Shown here piece by piece: positions 37,423 through 48,958 of a DNA stretch of 64,000 nucleotides. The stretch spans positions 361,553 to 425,552 of the forward strand of contig SKCR01023729.1 of NCBI GenBank assembly GCA_019454045.1, in the 5' to 3' direction. The position numbers and the translations under genes are program-made. Under the pieces are notes generated by a model. It saw nothing but the letters and a program-made list of their open reading frames with translations. It was not told the origin of the DNA and made no database searches. Every line of letters starts with the position of its first letter. Within the stretch, counting starts at the first letter, position 1. This DNA comes from Zanthoxylum bungeanum (Eukaryota; Streptophyta; Magnoliopsida; Sapindales; Rutaceae).

Positions 37423-38613
37423 TTAAGGAGGTTTCAATGTCGTTTTGGATGTCCGATTAAAGACAATCCCGTGAGCGTTGCTTTTGAAAGGTCTCTTCCA
37501 ACGGTAAAGTGGCAAAAAGAGTTTTGTCTCATTCAGTGCTCGTGCCACCTTTTTGACATTTGTTGCTCCAGTGGTTCCTGAAAAGAAAGAAAGAAAATCA
37601 GGAGGTCTCGTATGGTGCTTGACTTGGAATGGAAATTCCATTCTGTCAAGCTTCAGGGTGATTTCTTTGATTTGTATTCCCCAAAACAGCGATGTTTTTC
37701 TTGAATGCTCTGGATTTTTATTAAGGTCAGACATTTGCTCCTCCATTTGCTCTGTTTCTTGCTTCACCTGAGGATGAAAAGATGAGTCAGACATTAGGTC
37801 TTCATCCTCTGATTCGGGTGAAATGATTGGCTCAAGTTGATCTTCTTCAAACATTTGTGAAATGGAATCTACAAGATCTTCATTTTGAGGATACAGAATT
37901 CCATCCTCAATTTTTGATGCAGTTGGTACAAATATTTCAGCTTCCTCCTCGTCAGAGTCAGAATAATAAAAATCAAATCGAGACTTTGCCGGTTCAAATT
38001 CCTGAACTGATACATCTGGTTGTTGATACTGCTCAGCCTCCTCCTCTGTTGACGTGTCATTCTGAAATGATTGATACTCGAAGGCTTCATCAGTGTCATC
38101 TGAAATTGGTTCTTGAGGTATATAGTTCTGGTTTTATGTAATTGTCTGATTTGATCTGTCATTCTCTTTATGGATTCTGTGTTTACTCTGAATTTGTGCA
38201 TCAAATTGAGTCTGTCTGTTCTTTGAACATGTGAATCAATTGATCTTCCTCTGATGGTTCTGGTTGTTGATAAGGATCGAAGGAAGATGGGGATAAGATG
38301 AAAAATGTGGTTCTGTGAAATGTGACGGTTCTTCGTACCATGAAGGATTTTGATAGTTCTGCCACCCTGGATGGTAGTTGTACTCGCAATAATCGCTTGG
38401 GTGGTCACCATTACATATGTCACATCTCCACATTGAGTTCTGTTGAGCAAATGTAGTATTGCTTGGTTTTGGCATCCAGTGATAATCATTGGGCTGGACA
38501 ACATGCCTCAGAAAACCGGACTGTTGCTCCCAGATTTGGGGTGTATCTTCTTGTAAAGCACGTAATCTTTCAATCTCCCAGTAATGTTCCATTTTTAAGT
38601 CACCTGAAATCAA
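37423..38613 (-). pseudogene. Gag-related zinc-knuckle ORF, copy 1, frameshifted
   Basis: The frame at 38236-38613 starts MISGDLKMEHYWEIERL and contains CDICNGDHPSDYC, a CX2CX3HX4C zinc knuckle like that of Athila Gag proteins. A tyrosine/proline-rich stretch follows. After a 1-bp loss near 38290 the frame is lost; an acidic segment and a basic tail (37423-37854, ending TTLKPP) continue it. The original ORF was probably about 395 codons. The capsid core seen in element D is absent, so only the nucleic-acid-binding part of Gag seems kept. The 211-residue frame at 37869-38504 is a shadow. Confidence 0.7.
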
Positions 38614-38701
38614 AAGAAAGAAATAAAAAATTACAAAAAAATAAGAAAATTAGATACAAGTAAATTAGATAGCTTCAAAATTAACAACTCAAGAATATAA
38701 G

Positions 38702-38719
38702 TCCCCGGCAACGGCGCCA
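38702..38719 (-). other. Primer-binding site (tRNA-Asp), body 1
   Basis: TGGCGCCGTTGCCGGGGA on the minus strand is an exact complement of the 3' 18 bases (with CCA) of plant tRNA-Asp(GTC). It follows the LTR end by six bases and is typical of Athila-lineage elements. Confidence 0.9.
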
Positions 38720-38725
38720 AAAACT

Positions 38726-40905
38726 TGACCGGCGTAAACAAACACGTATAACGCAAGCGCACGTATCGTTCAAGTAGTATAAAAATATCGATCCCACGAG
38801 GACTTAATTCCTACTGTTGTTATTAATTGTTGAATCTATTTATTTACAAATATCTAATTAAAGGGGAGAATGGAATTGATTGCTTGATTGGTTGAAAGTG
38901 GTTTTACAAAATAAATAAATAAATAAAAAGACAAAAGAAAATATTAAGGAAAATAACAAAAGACACAAAGATCTAGGGTTGTGATTTCTTTTAATATCAT
39001 TTAAAGATGAAGTGGTTATCTTAAAGCTGGTAATATATTGATTTATTAACCTGGAACACTAAATTATGTGTAAGCCTCTGTCGATGGTCAGACACAAATA
39101 CCCAGTTTAACCCATTGAACCATATGTCTATGTCAACCAAATTATCTGGATTCATTAAGTTTAAGTTCCAATTATGGCTACCCCCGCCCGACAGGTATAT
39201 TCCTATCCTGTAAGGAAATCTATTAAAGGTTATCTATCCTCAAGGAAGATCATGGGTTATTAAGTCTAAGGCTGAAACCTAAAATCCCTATGTCTAGTTC
39301 ATTTTAGATTTACCATATCAATTTTATTAATGGCCAGTTATTAAAAAAGCATTAAGATTAAGACTCAATAAATAAATCTTTATATTACCCAAATTATAAT
39401 TTACCCCTTATAAACCGGTGATATTAAAAGTCATCACAACCTCAGAAAACTAACACATAACTAGGACTAGTAAAAACATAAAAGTAAAAGACATAAAGTA
39501 AAAAGCTGAAAAATAAATTATAATAAAATAAAATGCTAAGGTAAAAGGAATTACTTTTACTACTACTAATTTAGATATCTCCCATAAAATAATATATAAA
39601 CTTGTGTTAAATTTACCAACCGACCAGTCTGGCAGTATCCTTGATTAGTCAAATTAAGTCCAACCAGCCATTAAGGCGGAACCAAAAATAAATTTACCAA
39701 CCGACCAGTCTGGCGGTATCCGTGATTAGTCAGGTTTAAACCAGATTAAAATTAAATTACCAACCGACCAATATAGCGGTATCCTTATTAAGTCAATATT
39801 TTAAATAGTGAATATATTATTTTTACGGGAGATTAATATTATCTAAATAGTAACAGTAGAAGAATTACCTTTCACCCTAGCTGAAAAAGTTACTTCAACA
39901 TGGTGAATAGTAAAAACTGTAAAAAGTAAAAAGTAAAAATTAAATTACTATTATTACAAAAAGTAATTAAAATTATTTACAAAACTAAAAATAAATAAAA
40001 AAAAAATAAAAATAAAAATTCTAGAGAGAGAAACTCTCTCAAGAGAGAGAAATCAAGAGAGAGAGAGGTGTACTAAAAACTGAAAATTCGCCCTCTATTT
40101 ATAGCAAAATTTTTCACTGTTCGGGCACTGTTCGCGCGTCGCGACGCCAAGGAGCTGCGCGTCGCGACGCTGGATTCATCGACGTGGCACAATGAGAAGG
40201 CGACACGTAGCAAGGCGGCTGACTGTACATGCGACACGTGTCAAGGCGGCTAATTCTCAATTATTGTGATGACGTCATTGATGACGTCATGCTGACGCGG
40301 CGACGACGTGGCGACGACGTGGCAAGGCGGCTGACTGTTCACTTGTCGGCACAATAGGATTGCGACACGTGGCGACACGTGTCAAGTTGTGATTGGCTGA
40401 GGCTGACGTGGCAAGTTGACTCGGTTGACCTGCTGACGTGGACGATGATGTGGTATGACACGTGGCAAGGTTGACTTGTTGACCGATGATGTGGCTGATC
40501 ACGAGGCGACACGTGTCAAGTCTGAGTGTCGGCAGCATATGATGATGACACGTGGCACGGCGTATGTTAGCAGATGGGATGTGATGGTGACACGTGGCAC
40601 GGCGCATTTTAGCAAAGTCAAAACTTCTCAAATTGTTGACCGTTGACCAGGCGCATGTTAGCAAATCCGGCTAACGCTGGGCGTCGCGGCGCGCTGTGCT
40701 CCAGCGTCGCGACGCGCAAAAGACGAAAATAACCCTATTGACGAATTTTTGTCCGGTTTTGCCCCAAATTGCCTCCAGTGCTGTCCAAACTTTATTTATC
40801 TGCAAGATAACAATAAAACACATCAAAACGTTCATAAAACTCAAGAAACTATACAAAATATTAAGTTAAATGAGTGGGAAATAGTGATATAAATATCACT
40901 CATCA
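38726..40905 (-). mobile_element. LOG-carrying element, middle LTR (2,180 bp)
   Basis: It serves as 5' LTR of body 1 and 3' LTR of body 2, with a PBS on its left and a PPT on its right. It has both GCGTCGCGACGC words near 40136-40171 and the G-box cluster at about 40215-40600. Confidence 0.93.
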
Positions 40906-41697
40906 CACCCCCAAACCTAACATTTTGCTAGTCCTCGAGCAAATACAAAATAAAATAACATAACAAAATTTAACTAAGCCATTTTCGTAGGGATCACGGT
41001 TGCATTTAGCATATGCAACAAGCCTTTAAACCCCTAGGTGTCCCTAGTGGACGAGTGTAGTCTCGTGAGGGTTTACAGCAATGATACCCACAAACATTTT
41101 ACAAAAGTAAAAAGGTATTAAAACTAATGCACACAAAAGCAAAAAGACAAGCGAAAAGAAAATAAAGAAAGTTAGTGACTAATCAGGTGAAAATTCTACT
41201 CCAAGTTACTAGTTGTTTTGTTTCTTTCTAAATTACCGAATAAGTAAATTCTCCGATTATTTTTACCATTCTTCATATATACAGCTAACAAAATTAATCA
41301 ACTCATTTTTGCCTACAACAGTCATAAGTGCAGTTGATAAGAGAGTAATATTTTTGTCCTAAAGTTCTATCAGATTTCACACCTTTTTGTAGCAATGGAA
41401 TAATTTTCTGATTTTTCTGATTTTTTCTTTGATTTTTTCTCTATTTTTTTATTTTTATACAATACCTTCCGTCTATGTAGCGAGCTTTGAGTCGGTGGCT
41501 CCCAAACCAGTTGGCTTTAGGGCACCAGGTGTTAAAACACCCCTACGAACTTAATTACTCAGACTTCAGATATATATATTTTTTTGCAGCATCTTTGATC
41601 CATGTAACGAGATTTGGGCCAATGACTCCCAAACCAGTTGGTTTTAGGGCACTAGGTATTAAAACACATTACAGACTTAATAACTCGGATCTCAGAC

Positions 41698-41738
<41 letters not shown>

Positions 41739-42257
41739 CCCTCACTATTTAGAGATGCTTCCTCCAATTAAACTATAGCACGTAATATTACAAACTTTTC
41801 AATTTTAGCTCATGTCCGTATGTTTCCATGTAAGTTCATAATACCTGTCAACTGAACATAAGAAGATTCATTTTAGTCAGTTTTATGGGGAATTCACAAA
41901 TTAAATAATTCAAAATGAAAAAACAAAAATTAACTTATTTCGAAATAGGTTTGAGATACGTCTCAGGAGCGGAAATTCCTTACTCGGCTATCTTTTACCA
42001 ATTTCATTTTTAGTCAAAATAAAAACACAAAAATGCAAAATATTTTTGTAATTTTTGAAAATTTTTCAATTTTTTTTTTTTTTTTTTTGTATTTTTCGAA
42101 AAATTTGGACTAAAAATAAAAACAACATACAAACTAAAAACAAGGTACTAATCAACTAAATCCCTCCCCAAACCTAAATGAGACATTGTCCTCAATGTCT
42201 TAAACAGTAAAAGGAGAGTTAGAAGGTTGTACCTGGTTAGTTGAAATCTACAGGAAA

Positions 42258-42911
42258 TTAAAGGTTAAGATCCAGATTAATTCGACGCCTCTTACCACGA
42301 TCGTCCTCGGACCAATTTATCTTTGAAATGATAGGGTCAACTTGTGGTTCATAGGCTATGAGTTGGTCTATCAGATCCGGAGCAGTTCTGGCAGTGAAGA
42401 GGAGTTCTTTCATAGGTTTTGACACGAACCCATTTCTCCGAGCATCATCAAGAAACACACAAAGAAAATCATAAAATCCATCAACGTTGAGTAGTCCAAG
42501 CGGTTTCTGGTGTATGTTCAGGTTCGCCCAAGATAGAACTATAAAAATTTCCTCCAATGTACCTAAGCCACCTGGCAAAGCAATAAAAGCATCAGCACGG
42601 TTAATCATTTCTACCAAACGTTCAGACATACCTGGCACGATCAATTCCTCTCTGTTTGATGATCCAATAAGATTTGCCTCTGCCAAGGGTTTTGGGACGA
42701 TTCCCAAAACGTGACTGCCTCCTTCCTGTACGGCCTTTGAAACAATCCCCATAAGTCCAAGATTTCCTCCGCCATATATTAGGTGCATATTTCTTGCAGC
42801 TAATACTCGACCCAATTCCCGTGCTGCTTCTATGTATTGTGGTTTAGTACCAACAGTACTACCGCAAAACACACAGATGTTTTCAACTCGTCTTCTTGAA
42901 GTGGCTTCCAT
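42258..42911 (-). CDS. LOG: LOG-type cytokinin riboside 5'-monophosphate phosphoribohydrolase, captured by retrotransposon
   Basis: LOG enzymes hydrolyse cytokinin nucleotides to active free bases in one step in the cytosol. The 217-residue product has the family's usual length and blocks: ICVFCGS (12-18), YGGGNLGLMG (46-55), HVLGIVPKPL (67-76), MSERLVEM with the conserved Arg98, ADAFIALPGGLGTLEE with the PGGxGTxxE signature (113-121), and KPLGLLNVDGFYD (136-148). A C-terminal INWS (198-201) and KRRR then LDLNL tail resembles the plant clade with PGGLGTLEE rather than PGGYGTLEE; Leu99 stands where most plant LOGs have Lys. The gene is intronless although host LOG genes have several introns, so it derives from cDNA. 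It lies in sense orientation between the post-pol landmark and the PPT, and would be transcribed from the LTR. Activity is not shown. Confidence 0.93.
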   Translation of the reverse strand: MEATSRRRVENICVFCGSTVGTKPQYIEAARELGRVLAARNMHLIYGGGNLGLMGIVSKAVQEGGSHVLGIVPKPLAEANLIGSSNREELIVPGMSERLVEMINRADAFIALPGGLGTLEEIFIVLSWANLNIHQKPLGLLNVDGFYDFLCVFLDDARRNGFVSKPMKELLFTARTAPDLIDQLIAYEPQVDPIISKINWSEDDRGKRRRINLDLNL

Positions 42912-43426
42912 TTTTTATGTATTTCTTTTTCAAATCAGGATGCCTTCAAAAGTGCAATGATGGGCTGAATTTATAGTTCCTGAAAAAGGGTGAGTAATAA
43001 TAGCAGAAGTATCTTCCAGAGGACGTTTGTTTGCTACACAACAAAAGAAATCGTGAAAGGTCAAAAAGTCTGGATCATGTCTATGAAAATAAAGATAATT
43101 ACAACAGAAAAGCAAATCAAAGCAATAATTAAAGTAACGAAATTGTGTACGCAATACGCCACTTGCTTAGTATAAATTCATTAGAATGAGTCTAAGATTC
43201 ATTCTTTATTCAGCCATTGCTAATGAATTGTTTCTTATATTTGCTTGCCAAACACAATTCCTTCTGTCTTAAAATGCTCCGTTTGTGCCTTTCCCTACAA
43301 AAATAACACACAAAATTAAAAAGTTCACACAAAAATGAAAACAGAAATTACAACAAATTGCATGGGTTGCCTCCCTGCTAGCGCTAAATTTTTCGTCTTC
43401 AGCCAGACGTGACTGAAATCTATCTG

Positions 43427-44615
43427 TTAAGGAGGTTTCAATGTCGTTTTGGATGTCCGATTAAAGACAATCCCGTGAGCGTTGCTTTTGAAAGGTCTCT
43501 TCCAACGGTAAAGTGGCAAAAGAGTTTTGTCTCATTCAGTGCTCGTGCCACCTTTTTGACATTTGTTGCTCCAGTGGTTCCTGAAAAGAAAGAAAGAAAA
43601 TCAGGAGGTCTCGTATGGTGCTTGACTTGAATGGAAATTCCATTCTGTCAAGCTTCTGGGTGATTTCTTATGATTTGTATTCCCCAAAACAGCTATGTTT
43701 TTCTTGAATGCTCTGGATTTTTATTATGGTCAGACATTTGCTCCTCCATTTGCTCTGTTTCTTGCTTCACCTGAGGATGAAAAGATGAGTCAGACATTAG
43801 GTCTTCATCCTCTGATTCGGGTGAAATGATTGGCTCAAGTTGATCTTCTTCAAACATTTGTGAATGGAATCTCCAAGATCTTCATTTTGAGGATACAGAA
43901 TTCCATCCTCAATTTTTGATGCAGTTGGTACAAATATTTCAGCTTCCTCCTCGTCAGAGTCAGAATAATAAAAATCAAATCGAGACTTTGCCGGTTCAAA
44001 TTCCTGAACTGATACATCTGGTTGTTGATACTGCTCAGCCTCCTCCTCTGTTGACGTGTCATTCTGAAATGATTGATACTCGAAGGCTTCATCAGTGTCA
44101 TCTGAAATTGGTTCTTGAGGTATATAGTTCTGGTTTTATGTTAATTGTCTGATTTGATCTGTCATTCTCTGTATGGATTCTGTGTTACTCTGAATTTGTG
44201 CATCAAATTGAGCTGTCTGTTCTTTGAACATGTGAATCAATTGATCTTCCTCTGATGGTTTTGGTTGTTGATAAGGATCGAAGGAAGATGGTGGATAAGA
44301 TGAAAAATGTGGTTCTGTGAAATGTGACGGTTCTTCGTACCATGAAGGATCTTGATAGTTCTGCCACCCTGGATGGTAGTTGTACTCGCAATAATCGCTT
44401 GGGTGGTCACCATTACATATGTCACATCTCCACATTGAGTTCTGTTGAGCAAATGTAGTATTGCTTGGTTCTGGCATCCAGTGATAATCATTGGGCTGGA
44501 CAACATGCCTCAGAAAACCGGACTGTTGCTCCCAGATTTGGGGTGTATCTTCTTGTAAAGCACGTAATCTTTCAATCTCCCAGTAATGTTCCATTTTTAA
44601 GTCACCTGAAATCAA
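43427..44615 (-). pseudogene. Gag-related zinc-knuckle ORF, copy 2, frameshifted
   Basis: The frame at 44136-44615 (159 codons; likely start at Met44594, MEHYWEIERL) holds the zinc knuckle CDICNGDHPSDYC, a Tyr/Pro/Ser-rich stretch and a helical tail. It stops at 44136 because of a short indel. Downstream the acidic segment (EEEAEQYQQPDVSVQEFEP and SDSDEEEAEIFVP) continues in another frame, and the TTLKPP tail ends at 43427. The ORF is conserved over both bodies apart from indels. Confidence 0.7.
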
Positions 44616-44707
44616 AAGAAAGAAATAAAAAATTACAGATAAAAATAAAGAAAATTAGATACAAGTAAATTAGATAGCTTCAAAATTAACAACTCAAGAA
44701 ATATAAG

Positions 44708-44725
44708 TCCCCGGCAACGGCGCCA
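44708..44725 (-). other. Primer-binding site (tRNA-Asp), body 2
   Basis: Same 18 bases as at 38702-38719, exact match to tRNA-Asp(GTC) 3' end complement. Confidence 0.9.
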
Positions 44726-44731
44726 AAAACT

Positions 44732-46896
44732 TGACCGGCGTAAACACACACGTATAACGCAAGCGCACGTATCGTTCAAGTAGTATAAAAATATCGATCC
44801 CACGAGGACTTAATTCCTACTTGTTGTTATTAATTGTTGAATCTATTTATTTACAAATATCTAATTAAAGGGGAGAATGGAATTGATTGCTTGATTGGTT
44901 GAAAGTGGTTTTACAAAATAAATAAATAAATAAAAGACAAAAGAAAATATTAAGGAAAATAAAAAGACACAAAGATCTAGGGTTGTGATTTCTTTTAATA
45001 TCATTTTAAAGATGAAGTGGTTATCTTAAAGCTGGTAATAATTGATTTATTAACCTGGAACACTAAATTATGTGTAAGCCTCTGTCGATGGTCAGACACA
45101 AATACCCAGTTTAACCCAATTGAACCATATGTCTATGTCAACCAAATTATCTGGATTCATTAAGTTTAAGTTCCAATTATGGCTACCCCCGCCCGACAGG
45201 TGTATTCCTATCCTGTAAGGAAATCTATTAAAGGGTTATCTATCCTCAAGGAAGATCGTGGGTTATTAAGTCTAAGGCTGAAACCTAAAATCCCTATGTC
45301 TAGTTCATTTTAGATTTACCATATCAATTTTATTAATGGCCAGTTATTAAAAAAGCATTATTAAGATTAAGACTAATAAATAAATCTTTATATTACCCAA
45401 ATTATAATTTAACCCCTATAAACCGGTGATATTAAAAGTCATCACAACCTCAGAAAACTAACACATAACTAGGACTAGTAAAAACATAAAAGTAAAAATA
45501 AAGTAAAAGCTGAAAAATAAATTAAATAAAAATAAAATGCTAAGGTAAAAGGAATTACTTTACTACTACTAATTTAGATATCTCCCATAAAATAATATAT
45601 AAACTTGTGTTAAATTTACCAACCGACCAGTCTGGCGGTATCTTGATTAGTCAAATTAAGTCCAACCAGCCATTAAGGCGGAACCAAAAATAAATTTACC
45701 AACCGACCAGTCTGGCGGTATCCGTGATTAGTCAGGTTTAAACAAGATTAAAATTAAATTACCAACCGACCAATATAGCGGTATTCCTTATTAAGTCAAT
45801 ATTTTAAATAGTGATATATATTATTTTTACGGGAGATTAATCTAAATAGTAACAGTAGAAGAATTACCTTTCACCCTAGCTGAAAAAGTTACTTCAACAT
45901 GGTGAATAGTAAAAACTGTAAAAGTAAAAAGTAAAAATTAAATTACTATTATTACAAAAAGTAATTAAAATTATTTACAAAACTAAAAAAAATAAAAATA
46001 AATAAAATAAAAATTCTAGAGAGAGAAACTCTCTCAAGAGAGAGAAATCAAGAGAGAGAGAGGTGTACTAAAAACTGAAAATTCGCCTCTATTTATAGCA
46101 AAATTTTTCACTGTTCGGGCACTGTTCGCGCGTCGCGCGCCAAGGAGCTGCGCGTCGCGACGCTGGATTCATCGACGTGGCACAATGAGAAGGCGACACG
46201 TAGCAAGGCGGCTGACTGTACATGCGACACGTGTCAAGGCGGCTAATTCTCAATTATTATGATGACGTCATGCTGACGCGGCGACGACGTGGCGACGACG
46301 TGGCATGACGTGGCAAGGCGGCTGACTGTTCACTTGTCGGCACAATAGGATTGCGACACGTGGCGACACGTGTCAAGTTGTGATTGGCTTAGGCTGACGT
46401 GGCAAGTTGACTCGGTTGACCTGCTGACGTGGACGATGATGTGGCATGACACGTGGCAAGGTTGACTTGTTGACCGATGATGTGGCTGATGACGAGGCAA
46501 CACGTGTCAAGTCTGAGTGTCGGCAGCATATGATGATGACACGTGGCACGGCGTATGTTAGCATATGGGATGTGATGGTGACACGTGGCACGGCGCATTT
46601 TAGCAAAGTCAAAACTTCTCAAATTGTTGACCGTTGACCAGGCGCATGTTAGCAAATCCGGCTCACGCTGGGCGTCGCGGCACGCTGTGCTCCAGCGTCG
46701 CGACGCGCAAAAGACGAAAATAACCATGTTGACGCATTTTTGTCCGGTTTTGCCCAAAATTGCCTCCAGTGCTGTCCAAACTTTATTTATCTGCAAGATA
46801 ACAATAAAACACATCAAAACGTTCATAAAACTCAAGAAATTATACAAAATATTAAGTTAAATGAGTGGGAAATAGTGATATAAATATCACTCATCA
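44732..46896 (-). mobile_element. LOG-carrying element, right LTR (outer 5' LTR, 2,165 bp)
   Basis: It starts TGACCGG, ends CACTCATCA and is followed by the TSD GGCAA rather than a PPT, so it is the outer 5' end. TATA box at 46090-46098. It lacks one of the two TGACGTCA palindromes seen in LTR A. Confidence 0.93.
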
Positions 46897-46901
46897 GGCA
46901 A
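46897..46901. repeat. Right TSD of the LOG-carrying element (GGCAA)
   Basis: Matches 32732-32736. Confidence 0.92.
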
Positions 46902-47449
46902 CACGTGGGAAAGAGACTGTCGGCACCGTAGAATTGCGACACGTGTCACTTCATAATTAGCTGATGATGATGTGGCACGACACGTGGTAATTTTGACTTG
47001 TTGACTTGCTGACGTGGCTGATGACATAAAGACACGTAGGATGGCACGTGGCATACGTGGCGATGATGACTGTCGGCACCGTAGGATGCTGACACATGGC
47101 ACGACGCATGTTAGCAGATCGGCTATGATGGTGACATGTGGCACGACGCATTTTAGCAAAGTCAGACTTTTCTCAGATTCTGATTTGTGGACCCGGCGCA
47201 CGTTAGCACTATTCGGCGTATTTTAGACGTCGTGACGCGTAAGGCTTGGCGGCGCGACGCGCTAAAGATCAAAATATCCCTGTTGACGTATTTTTGTCTG
47301 TTTTTGCCCCAAATTGCCTCCAATGCTTTCCAAACTTTATTTATCTGCAAAATAACACAAAATACATCAAAACATTCATAAAACTCGAGAAACTATACGA
47401 AATATTAGGTTAAATGAGTGGGAAATAGTGATAGATTTACCACTCATCA
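46902..47449 (-). mobile_element. Athila-like solo LTR, right part
   Basis: It continues the LTR begun at 31095 and ends CCACTCATCA before GTTAG. It carries CACGTG and ACGTGGC words like its relatives but is clearly more diverged, which agrees with it being the older insertion. Confidence 0.9.
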
Positions 47450-47454
47450 GTTAG

Positions 47455-48726
47455 GAAGTGATTATAAGTTGCAATTGTTGACTTATACATTAAAGGAAAA
47501 ATGTTGTCAAATTGATTGTGACTTCTTAAGATATTTGTTCAAATTGTTTGAAAAATGAAAATGTCTTTTTCCTTATTTTTCCTTTAAATTCGGCCAAGCA
47601 CCTTAAAATATAAGAGTTATATTTTTCTAAGTTGCATTTTTTGACTTAATATAAATATCTATAAAGTGTTATTTATATATTTTATCAAGTTGATTTAATG
47701 AAATTCAAATGAAATTGAAATTAATATTTCTTGTATATGCCTTTGCCAAATTCGGCCAAGGCCTTTGTGATACAAGTATATATTGTTTTTCATTTCATTT
47801 GGTATCTAACCTAATACACTTTAACCAAAAACTCCATTAAAGGAAGGCAAAGAATGCTAGAGAGAAAAGAAAGAAAAATCAAGAAAAGCTTGGAAAATAG
47901 TAAGTATTTCCAACCTTCCATTAGAGAGTAATTTGTTCCTCTTGTTGTGGGCAACATCTTTTGATGTTCTTGAGTTTTTCTATTCTTTATTCTTTGTGTT
48001 TTTTATGGATAAAATTTTGGTGAAAGTGTTGAGCATGTATAATGGAGAAAGCTTGTGACTAGTGTAGTTATAAGTATTCTTTTATGGTTTTGGAAACCTT
48101 ATTGCTAATCTAGAGATGACCTAGATTTGATCTTGAGTTTTTTCATTGTGTTGAGGCTTTGATTGGATGGAAGAAAGATGATTGAAGTGTTGGATTTAAC
48201 CAATTTGGTCTAATTTGTCCAATTTGATGAAATTGAAAAATTAGGGTTCATGACCAATTCCAAATTTGGGACTTTTCATATATATTGTGTATTTGTGTGT
48301 GTATATGATGCATATAAAGTTTCATGTTCATTGGATTACATCTTGATCTATTTTGATGCATGAAATGACAAAGTGCACAAAATGACACTAATCTAGTGCA
48401 TCCGGCCAAGGATGGACTTTTGGGGATTTTTGGTGCTTTTGGTGTTTTGATGTTTTGAACATGCTAAGTTCATCTTAGAAATGATTTAGAATCATTCAAA
48501 ATTGATTAGATCAATTTCGGACTAAAATGGACAAAAATACCATATAAGGGCAATTTGGTAAATTCACTTAAATATGATTTATTTGAAATTTATTTCATAA
48601 TTTGATTATTGGATAATTAAATAAAATGTTTATTTAATTAATCCGAGAAAAAGTTTGGAAATCGGAAAATACGATTTTCCACCCACTTCCGCTGCGTTAC
48701 CGGATTTAGCCCCTAAAACCCCTACA
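47455..48726 (+). mobile_element. Element B 3' LTR, second part
   Basis: It continues the LTR broken at 31094, matching 24355-25642 and ending AACCCCTACA. It is followed by TSD CTATA (48727-48731). The preceding GTTAG (47450-47454) is the second TSD copy of the solo LTR. Confidence 0.92.
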
Positions 48727-48731
48727 CTATA
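48727..48731. repeat. Right TSD of element B (CTATA)
   Basis: Matches 23012-23016. Confidence 0.9.
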
Positions 48732-48944
48732 CTAGTCTTTGTCTAATATACACGTATCACTGAACCAGATTCGGTTTCGATCTAATCGTAACCAGATATC
48801 TAATCGTGATTAGATCGAATAAATATATAAAAGACAAGGGTGCTACCAGTAAAATTAGTAATATTATGGAAAATTGAATCGCTCGTATTAATGAATCGGA
48901 CATAAATACGATCCGGATTGGCACTCGAAGCACCAACCATAACA
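48732..48944 (-). mobile_element. Element E 3' LTR, second part
   Basis: 213 bp completing the LTR interrupted at 23016. On the minus strand it starts TGTTATGGTTGGTGC at 48944, matching the B LTR start TGTTTGGGTTGGTGC. Confidence 0.88.
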
Positions 48945-48958
48945 ATTTCTCCCACTTG
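48945..48958 (-). other. Polypurine tract of element E
   Basis: CAAGTGGGAGAAAT on the minus strand, identical to the PPT of element B. Confidence 0.88.

Larger units (their letters stand above)
34894..38725 (-). mobile_element. LOG-carrying element, internal region copy 1
   Basis: 3,832 bp lie between PPT and PBS. Minus-strand order is PBS, zinc-knuckle ORF, a GGGAGGCAACCC segment (37361-37372), LOG gene, a GACATTG-AGGA-CAATGTC hairpin (36183-36200) followed by GTTTGGGGAGG, a T-rich/A-rich stretch, a duplicated 100-bp word, PPT. There is no protease, reverse transcriptase or integrase, so the element is non-autonomous. The body is repeated at 40906-44731. Confidence 0.92.
40906..44731 (-). 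mobile_element. LOG-carrying element, internal region copy 2
   Basis: 3,826 bp, same order and near-identical to copy 1. It differs by scattered single-base indels and few substitutions. It contains the intact LOG frame. An oligo-T run (minus-strand A run) lies at about 41700-41735. Confidence 0.92.

Noticed and set aside
37869..38504. 211-residue minus-strand ORF, the longest but one in the window
   Set aside because: It runs in another frame through the zinc-knuckle ORF; the true frame is marked by CDICNGDHPSDYC and by the open frames at both ends. Its length comes from the low stop density of that sequence.
42258..42911. LOG ORF as an ordinary host gene
   Set aside because: It has no introns, lies inside PBS/PPT-bounded element bodies in both copies, and is collinear with the element's landmarks.
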